From positions 1 to 11,393 of the forward strand of contig JAKSQR010000034.1 in the NCBI GenBank assembly GCA_024404065.1: a stretch of DNA of 11,393 nucleotides. Reading direction: 5' to 3'. The number at the start of each line of letters is the position of its first letter. The stretch's first letter is position 1. Source of the DNA: Clostridia bacterium (GTDB taxonomy: Bacteria > Bacillota > Clostridia > Oscillospirales > Acutalibacteraceae). The position numbers and the translations under genes are program-made. Below are positions 1 through 4,475 of the stretch, one piece after another. The notes under the pieces are model-generated. The model ran no database searches and was not told where the DNA came from. It saw only the letters and a program-made list of their open reading frames with translations.

Positions 1-62
1 TATAATAATGCTGTTTTAATGCGTTAAAATGCTAACAAGTTAAAAAGCTAAAAGCAAATAAA

Positions 63-88
63 AATCTGCCGGTATAAGCCGACAGATT
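63..88 (-). terminator. Rho-independent terminator of the amidohydrolase gene
   Basis: Read on the minus strand, ten-base arms (AATCTGTCGG and CCGGCAGATT) pair with one G-U wobble around a 6-nt CTTATA loop and run straight into a T-rich tract (positions 62 down to about 56). It lies 16 bp beyond the amidohydrolase stop codon. Positions 1-62 to its left are AT-rich and hold no gene I can support. Confidence 0.75.
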
Positions 89-104
89 GTAAACTATAAA
101 TTTA

Positions 105-902
105 TCAGATACCAAGTATCTTTCTTGCGTTACCGCCAAAGATTTTGTCTTTCTCTTCCTGAGTTAAATCAAAGGAATTTATAAGCTTTATAAATTTCTC
201 AGGTGGTGCCCAGGGTGAGTCGGTAGCAAATAAAATTTTATCTGCGCCATGTGCTTTTATTATCTGCTCACTCTTTTCGGTGTAGCGGTCAAGTACAACT
301 GCAGTATCAAAATATACAGGCTTGCCAATAAGCTTTTCAAGCACCTCATCAGGCATATCGCAGGCACCAAGGTGAGCAAGAATCAGCTTGTTTTCAATAA
401 GCCCTTTAAGCTTATCAAGCACATAAAGCACCATATCAGGTGTGCAGTGTACATCATCGGGGTAAGCAACGTCACGGCCTGCGTGTGTCACTATCATAAG
501 GTCACGCTCTGCAGCAGCTTTTAGGATGCGGATATATCTTTCGTCATCAAAGTAAACGCCCTGATAATCGGGATGAATTTTGATAACCTTTAAGCCGATG
601 CTTTTTACATAATCAAGTATTTCCTCAACATTCTCACAGTCGGGGTGAATAGCTCCGCCGAAGATAACACCATTCTGCCCGCTGATTTCAGCAGAAAGAT
701 GGTTAATGCTTTCAACCTGCTTTGGTGATGTAGCAACAGGCAGTGATACGGCATAATCCATACCGCTTTCCTTTACTAAATCCTGTAAGGCAGAGAGAGT
801 ACCTTTACGGTAGCAGGGCACACCGCCTTTTTCCATAAGTGTTGCGATGGCTTTATCTGCAATCTTATCGGGGAATGTATGAGTGTGAAAATCTATTATC
901 AT
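105..902 (-). CDS. Amidohydrolase_2-family (TIM-barrel) metal-dependent hydrolase
   Basis: A 265-residue cytoplasmic hydrolase of the amidohydrolase superfamily (PF04909/COG2159 type; ACMSD, decarboxylases and lactone/amide hydrolases belong here). Visible metal-site elements are the N-terminal DFHTHTFPD (H6, H8) at the end of beta-strand 1, the KIHPDYQG segment (K108, H110), VTHAG (H140), LAHLG (H177) and the catalytic-type Asp in FATDSPW (D228). The order and spacing fit a full-length barrel, so it is not truncated. The reading frame extends 27 codons further upstream, but the start at 902 is preferred: it puts HxH six residues from the N-terminus and has a GGAGG 7-8 nt upstream. The gene diverges from the sodium:solute symporter, so it may act on the imported solute; the substrate cannot be read from the sequence. 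The family call is secure, the reaction is not. Confidence 0.85.
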   Translation of the reverse strand: MIIDFHTHTFPDKIADKAIATLMEKGGVPCYRKGTLSALQDLVKESGMDYAVSLPVATSPKQVESINHLSAEISGQNGVIFGGAIHPDCENVEEILDYVKSIGLKVIKIHPDYQGVYFDDERYIRILKAAAERDLMIVTHAGRDVAYPDDVHCTPDMVLYVLDKLKGLIENKLILAHLGACDMPDEVLEKLIGKPVYFDTAVVLDRYTEKSEQIIKAHGADKILFATDSPWAPPEKFIKLINSFDLTQEEKDKIFGGNARKILGI

Positions 903-910
903 GGTATCGC

Positions 911-930
911 CTCCGTAATTCTTAACGGAG
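911..930 (-). promoter_or_regulatory. Hairpin overlapping the amidohydrolase ribosome binding site
   Basis: In the minus-strand leader, CTCCGT (930-925) can pair perfectly with ACGGAG (916-911) across an 8-nt loop. The second arm contains GGAG, most of the Shine-Dalgarno sequence for the start at 902. A folded leader would hide the ribosome binding site, so initiation could be modulated. No known riboswitch fold is recognisable. It could be chance in a short AT-rich leader. Confidence 0.35.
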
Positions 931-943
931 ATAATTAAAACAC

Positions 944-969
944 AAAAGTCAAAAAAATAAAAGACTTTT
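944..969. repeat. AT-rich inverted repeat between divergent genes
   Basis: AAAAGTC (944-950) and GACTTTT (963-969) form perfect 7-bp arms around a 12-bp A-rich spacer. It lies in the intergenic region shared by the amidohydrolase and symporter genes, so it could be an operator. Chance is a real alternative given the A/T content. I found no convincing -35/-10 pair for either gene here. Confidence 0.25.
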
Positions 970-1013
970 TTAATCTGGTGCAAAATTTTTTAATATAAAT
1001 GGAGGAATTTTTC

Positions 1014-2612
1014 GTGAACACAACAATGATTATCTCATCTGTTCTCATTGTAATCTTTTTTGCAATTATGATTACAATCGGTTTCAGATCAAAGAAGCAC
1101 GCAACCGACGTTAACGGTTTCGTTCTTGGCTCCCGTTCAGTTGGCCCATGGCTCAGTGCTTTTGCTTTTGGTACCAGCTATTTCTCAGCTGTTATCTTCG
1201 TAGGCTATGCAGGTCAGTTCGGCTGGCTCTTCGGTACAGCATCCACATGGATTGGTCTTGGCAATGCCTTTATCGGCTCTCTTCTTGCATGGGCTGTTCT
1301 TGGCAGACGTACAAGAGTTATGACACAGCACATCAACAGTAAAACAATGCCTGACTTCTTCGGCAACCGTTTTGAATCAAACGGCTTAAAGATTGCTGCA
1401 TCAGCAATTACATTTATTTTCCTTATTCCTTACACAGCATCACTTTACAATGGTCTTTCAAGACTTTTTGCAATGGCATTCAATGGCATTGACTACTCAG
1501 TATGCGTTATTATAATGGCTGTTCTTACTGGTATTTACGTTATCGTTGGTGGTTATATGGCTACCGCACTTAACGACTTTATTCAGGGCATTATCATGCT
1601 CATCGGTATCAGCGCAGTTATCCTTGCTGTTATTAAGGCAAACGGCGGTCTTGTAGCTGCTTATATGGGCCTTTCAGCAATTCCTGCAAAGACAGCATCA
1701 GGCGAAATGTGGGCAGGCGGCTTCTCATCCTTCCTTGGCCCTCAGCCTCTCTTCCTTCTCATGGTTGTTATCCTTACCTCTCTTGGTACATGGGGTCTTC
1801 CTCAGATGGTTGGTAAGTTCTATGCAATTAAGAATGAAGATTCAATCAAGAAGGGCACAATCATTTCTACATTCTTTGCAATCGTAGTTGCTGGTGGTTG
1901 CTACTTCCTTGGTGGTTTCGGTCACCTTTATGAGACAGTTGTTGGCGTTGAAGAAGGCAAGCCCGTAGGCGGCTTTGACGCAATCATCCCCGCAATGTTA
2001 AAGACATTACCTGCTGCACTTATCGGTCTTGTAATCGTTCTTGTTCTTTCAGCATCAATGAGCACTCTTTCTTCACTTGTTCTTACATCTTCTTCAACTA
2101 TTACCCTTGACTTCATCAATGGTCTTAAGAAGAAGCCTGCAGAAGAAAAGAAGACAATGCTCACAATCCGTTCATTCATCGTTGTATTCATCGTTATCTC
2201 AGCAGCTATTGCTATCTTCCAGGCAAAGAGCAATAACCTTTACATTGCTCAGATGATGGGCGTTTCATGGGGCGCACTTGCAGGTGCATTCCTTGCTCCC
2301 TTCCTCTATGGTCTTTACTGGAAGAAGACAACAAAGGCAGCTGTTGTTTGCTCATTCATCTACGGCGTAGGTCTTGAGCTTATCCAGCTTTACATCAACC
2401 TTGCACACGTTGATCTTTCTGGTAACGTATTCCTTAACTTCGTATTCAGAAACTCACTTTACTCAGGCTCACTCGCAATGCTCGGTGGTCTTATCATCGT
2501 TCCCATCGTATCTCTTCTTACTCAGAAGACAGTACCTGCAAATGCTGATAAGTGCTTTGAGTGCTACAACGCAACAAAGACAGTTGACGTTACAGACAGC
2601 CTCGGTAAATAA
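1014..2612 (+). CDS. Sodium:solute symporter (SSS/SLC5 family)
   Basis: A polytopic membrane protein of 532 residues that should import an organic solute with Na+. Family hallmarks: an N-terminal helix, the GSRSVGPWLSAFAFGTSYFS stretch ending TM1-TM2, PDFFGNRF (113-120), the SSS signature GGYMATALNDFIQG (179-192) and SASMSTLSS (around 346-354), the serine-rich helix that in characterised members forms part of the Na2 site. About 12-13 hydrophobic helices are visible and the length is normal. An ATG at 999 is in frame, but its own GGAGG (1001-1005) lies inside that extension; GTG 1014 sits 8 nt after this ribosome binding site and is the better start. The C-terminus has a short tail with CFEC. 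Ile and Phe codons are mostly C-ending, suggesting strong expression. The divergent amidohydrolase may process the substrate; proline, pantothenate, sugars and others are all possible. Confidence 0.88.
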   Translation: MNTTMIISSVLIVIFFAIMITIGFRSKKHATDVNGFVLGSRSVGPWLSAFAFGTSYFSAVIFVGYAGQFGWLFGTASTWIGLGNAFIGSLLAWAVLGRRTRVMTQHINSKTMPDFFGNRFESNGLKIAASAITFIFLIPYTASLYNGLSRLFAMAFNGIDYSVCVIIMAVLTGIYVIVGGYMATALNDFIQGIIMLIGISAVILAVIKANGGLVAAYMGLSAIPAKTASGEMWAGGFSSFLGPQPLFLLMVVILTSLGTWGLPQMVGKFYAIKNEDSIKKGTIISTFFAIVVAGGCYFLGGFGHLYETVVGVEEGKPVGGFDAIIPAMLKTLPAALIGLVIVLVLSASMSTLSSLVLTSSSTITLDFINGLKKKPAEEKKTMLTIRSFIVVFIVISAAIAIFQAKSNNLYIAQMMGVSWGALAGAFLAPFLYGLYWKKTTKAAVVCSFIYGVGLELIQLYINLAHVDLSGNVFLNFVFRNSLYSGSLAMLGGLIIVPIVSLLTQKTVPANADKCFECYNATKTVDVTDSLGK

Positions 2613-2637
2613 TTAAATAAACTAAATTGCAAAAATT

Positions 2638-2662
2638 AAGGCTTCCCATTGCGGGAAGCCTT
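2638..2662. terminator. Bidirectional terminator between convergent units
   Basis: GGCTTCCC (2640-2647) pairs perfectly with GGGAAGCC (2653-2660) around a 5-nt ATTGC loop, extended by flanking AA/TT. On the plus strand it is followed by TTTTCTT, ending the symporter transcript. On the minus strand it is followed by TTAATTTTT, 20 bp after the stop of the 87-residue gene, so it probably serves both. Confidence 0.8.
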
Positions 2663-2682
2663 TTCTTATACTCTTTAATAAC

Positions 2683-2946
2683 TTATGCAACGCCCTCAAT
2701 AAACCACTTGCCTACGGTGTTATTCCATACGTTTGAGTTGCGCTCAAAAAACAGATATCTCTGCCTGCCGCAGACATAAATTGTGTAGCGGTCACCATAA
2801 CCACCGGATTTAAGTGATGGTGCCATTCTTACATCAGTTATATAGTCAATATCATATTTTGTGCCGTCTTTCCATATAATGCGCTGTGGCTTTACGTTGC
2901 CATACTCATCAAAAACGACCTCTACCTTTACATATAGCTTATTCAT
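2683..2946 (-). CDS. Small protein of unknown function, third gene of the XRE-ImmA operon
   Basis: An 87-residue soluble protein with no signal peptide or membrane helix. It looks like a compact beta-rich fold: alternating strands (LYVKVEVVFD, QRIIWKDGTKYDID, DRYTIYVCGRQRYLFFE), a central VRMAPSLKSGGYGDRYT turn and a final KWFIEG strand. Its ATG overlaps the end of the ImmA/IrrE gene by 8 nt (ATGAATAA), so translation is coupled and it is very likely a functional partner. I recognise similar short proteins, with a WEDGRxYEID...ASLKAGGxGxRYT...WFVE pattern, from Clostridia as hypothetical genes, but cannot name a function. An accessory factor for the neighbouring protease-repressor pair is inferred only from position and overlap. 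Confidence 0.75.
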   Translation of the reverse strand: MNKLYVKVEVVFDEYGNVKPQRIIWKDGTKYDIDYITDVRMAPSLKSGGYGDRYTIYVCGRQRYLFFERNSNVWNNTVGKWFIEGVA

Positions 2947-3475
2947 TTTCTGTCTTTATACTCCTGAGAAAATTATTGTGGGAATTTATAGGGGATGAGG
3001 GTAAATCAGGGTACTTTTCTTTAAGCAAAATAAACTTGAAATCAAGTAACTCAGCAGGCACACAAAGCCTTGCGGCAAGCTGAAAAAATGTAATATCCTC
3101 ATCCTGATTTATTACATCGCAATCGTCTATAAGCAGCTGAGCAGCAAAAAGATTTGCTTCTCTTTCCTTTTCGCTTACATCATCAAATACAGCTGTATCA
3201 CTATATTTTGCAACTCTGCCTTCACAGTGCATAAGGGCGTGACAAAGCTCATGGGCTATAATTACCTTTTGTATATTTTCAGGCAAATCAGAATTTACCA
3301 CAATTGCAAATACACCATCCACACCAATTACAAAGCCTTTTATAGCGCTCTGATGATTGCCCATTGGCTGGTACATAATATTTATGCCCTTGCCCTCACA
3401 TATTGCTGTGGGGTCATTTGTTTTATATTCAGTTTTAAGGCTATCTGCCAGGGCAGATACAGCTGAATATTTCAT
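2939..3475 (-). CDS. ImmA/IrrE-family zinc metallopeptidase
   Basis: A 178-residue protein with the ImmA/IrrE (PF06114, formerly DUF955) core. The motif AHELCHALMH gives HExxH (H75, E76, H79), the zinc-binding and catalytic residues, and the following helix EREANLFAAQLL supplies the usual third ligand (probably E106). ImmA of ICEBs1 and Deinococcus IrrE cleave a partner XRE-type repressor; here that partner is encoded immediately upstream. The C-terminal part (about 113-178) is variable, with no recognised sensor domain. AGAAGG, overlapping the stop of the upstream gene, lies 7 nt before the ATG. The distal end overlaps the 87-residue gene by 8 nt. No integrase, relaxase or phage gene is nearby, so this appears to be a chromosomal stand-alone pair rather than an ICE switch. 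Confidence 0.88.
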   Translation of the reverse strand: MKYSAVSALADSLKTEYKTNDPTAICEGKGINIMYQPMGNHQSAIKGFVIGVDGVFAIVVNSDLPENIQKVIIAHELCHALMHCEGRVAKYSDTAVFDDVSEKEREANLFAAQLLIDDCDVINQDEDITFFQLAARLCVPAELLDFKFILLKEKYPDLPSSPINSHNNFLRSIKTENE

Positions 3476-3487
3476 AATAAATCCTTC

Positions 3488-3907
3488 TTAATTTTTGAAT
3501 CCCTGTTTTGAGTCGTCTTTACATTTTATATAGGCACGCATAACTGCTTCAAAGAAAGTATCTTTTTCGCTCTGTGAAATTTCACCGCCTGCAAAAAGGG
3601 CAACGTTATCATTAAGCAGAGCCTGCAAATCAATAGCGCCTTGCTCACCGTAGCGTCTGCCTGCCTCAGATATATAGTTAGCCTTTACCTCATCCTCAGG
3701 CATTTCCATCTCGTCATTATTAAGGTAAGCAGCAGTTACACCAAGTGCCTTTGCAAGCTTAACTACTGTGCCGGGGCGTGGAGTTTTTTCGCCTGCCTCA
3801 TAGCCGAAAACGGAGCGGGAGGTAATGCCTACCATCTCTGCAAGCTTGCCCTGAGTAAGACCCTGCTCATTGCGAAGCTCTCTGATTTTTTGTGATATAG
3901 TTTTCAT
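3488..3907 (-). CDS. XRE-family helix-turn-helix transcriptional regulator
   Basis: A 139-residue DNA-binding protein. Residues about 7-61 are an HTH_3/Cro-CI domain: IRELRNEQGLTQGKLAEMVG, the recognition-helix region ITSRSVFGYEAGEKTPRP, then TVVKLAKALGVTAAYL. The C-terminal part (about 70-130) is alpha-helical, with RRYGEQGA and LFAGGEISQSEKDTFFEAV segments. I recall this tail type from clostridial regulators that precede ImmA/IrrE genes; it is the likely dimerisation and cleavage-target region. A GAGGTGG lies just before the ATG. Only 12 bp separate it from the metallopeptidase gene. It is divergent from the csoR-copA operon, and GAACTT repeats in between are candidate operators, so it probably represses its own operon. 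Substrate status for the protease is inference. Confidence 0.87.
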   Translation of the reverse strand: MKTISQKIRELRNEQGLTQGKLAEMVGITSRSVFGYEAGEKTPRPGTVVKLAKALGVTAAYLNNDEMEMPEDEVKANYISEAGRRYGEQGAIDLQALLNDNVALFAGGEISQSEKDTFFEAVMRAYIKCKDDSKQGFKN

Positions 3908-3947
3908 AATCCACCTCTACAGTATGAGTATGTTTATTACTTCTTGT

Positions 3948-4088
3948 GTAAAGTTCCATAATATTTCGTAAAGCATACAATATATAGGCTTTTTCAAATA
4001 GAACTTTTTGGAACTTTACTAAATATTACCGCAAGGGATAGAATTTGTCAATAGAACTTTTGAATTTTGCAGAACTTAATTGAACTTA
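3948..4088. repeat. GAACTT repeat array, candidate operator region
   Basis: GAACTT occurs on the plus strand at 4001, 4011, 4054, 4072 and 4082. The pairs 4001/4011 and 4072/4082 are exactly 10 bp apart, and a GAATTT at 4062 extends the second series in phase. AATAGAACTTTT occurs twice (3997-4008 and 4050-4061). A perfect 11-bp inverted repeat pairs GTAAAGTTCCA (3948-3958) with TGGAACTTTAC (4009-4019) across 50 bp. The region lies upstream of the XRE gene and ends about 18 bp before the csoR -35. It is best read as multiple binding sites for the XRE repressor. No gene is supported in 3908-4165. Confidence 0.5.
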
Positions 4089-4105
4089 TGTTAATAAAAA
4101 TGCGC

Positions 4106-4134
4106 TTGACATATACCCTATGGGGGTATATAAT
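4106..4134 (+). promoter_or_regulatory. csoR-copA promoter with embedded CsoR operator
   Basis: TTGACA (4106-4111), a 17-bp spacer and TATAAT (4129-4134) match the sigma-A consensus perfectly. The spacer is itself a CsoR-type palindrome: TATACCC (4112-4118), centre TATGG, GGGTATA (4124-4130). This matches the A/T-flanked C-run/G-run operators known for CsoR. Bound CsoR would cover both promoter hexamers, and Cu(I) would release it. The predicted start is near 4141, giving a leader of about 25 nt with GGAGGA before the csoR ATG. Confidence 0.88.
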
Positions 4135-4165
4135 CGTGCCAGAAATAAAACACGGAGGAAAGCCT

Positions 4166-4471
4166 ATGTCAGAGAATAATTGTTGCTGCTGCGGTAAAAC
4201 AAAAGAGCGCACTTCTGATGAGAAAAAGGCCCTTATGAATCGCCTGAGTCGTATTGAAGGGCAGGTAAGGGGCATTAAAAATATGCTTGAAAATGATGCC
4301 TACTGCACAGATATTATTGTGCAGGTAGCTGCTATAAATGCAGCCCTTAATTCATTTAATAAGGAGCTGCTTGCAAATCATATAAAAACCTGTGTTACAG
4401 ACGATATCAAGGCGGGTAAAACCGAAACAGTTGATGACCTGCTTAACACATTGCAAAAGCTGATGAGGTAA
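4166..4471 (+). CDS. csoR: Copper-sensing transcriptional repressor CsoR
   Basis: A 101-residue all-helical repressor of the CsoR/RcnR family (DUF156). The core LMNRLSRIEGQVRGIKNMLENDAYC contains the diagnostic RLxRIEGQVRGI helix. The Cu(I) ligand set C47-H72-C76 has the same C-x24-H-x3-C spacing as C36-H61-C65 of M. tuberculosis CsoR, so copper sensing is well supported over Ni (RcnR), formaldehyde (FrmR) or persulfide (CstR, lacking the His) sensing. The frame is open 33 codons upstream, but ATG 4166 has GGAGGA 7 nt before it and yields the family length. An N-terminal run of four cysteines (C6-C9) is extra to the core. copA follows after 4 bp. The promoter spacer is its apparent operator, so the operon should be autoregulated. 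Confidence 0.93.
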   Translation: MSENNCCCCGKTKERTSDEKKALMNRLSRIEGQVRGIKNMLENDAYCTDIIVQVAAINAALNSFNKELLANHIKTCVTDDIKAGKTETVDDLLNTLQKLMR

Positions 4472-4475
4472 AAAT

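Noticed and set aside
947..952. TTGACT on the minus strand as a -35 for the amidohydrolase
   Set aside because: No -10-like hexamer occurs 16-18 bp downstream; the nearest TAATTA is only about 9 bp away.
903..983. N-terminal extension of the amidohydrolase to 983
   Set aside because: It lacks a good RBS, would put 27 hydrophobic non-family residues before the DFHTH motif, and GGAGG directs initiation at 902.
999..1013. ATG at 999 as symporter start
   Set aside because: The only strong ribosome binding site, GGAGG at 1001-1005, lies within this extension and is correctly spaced for the GTG at 1014.
2683..3907. Prophage or ICE immunity region
   Set aside because: An XRE-ImmA pair is typical of mobile elements, but no integrase, excisionase, relaxase, structural phage gene or att-like repeat is visible, and flanking genes are ordinary chromosomal ones.
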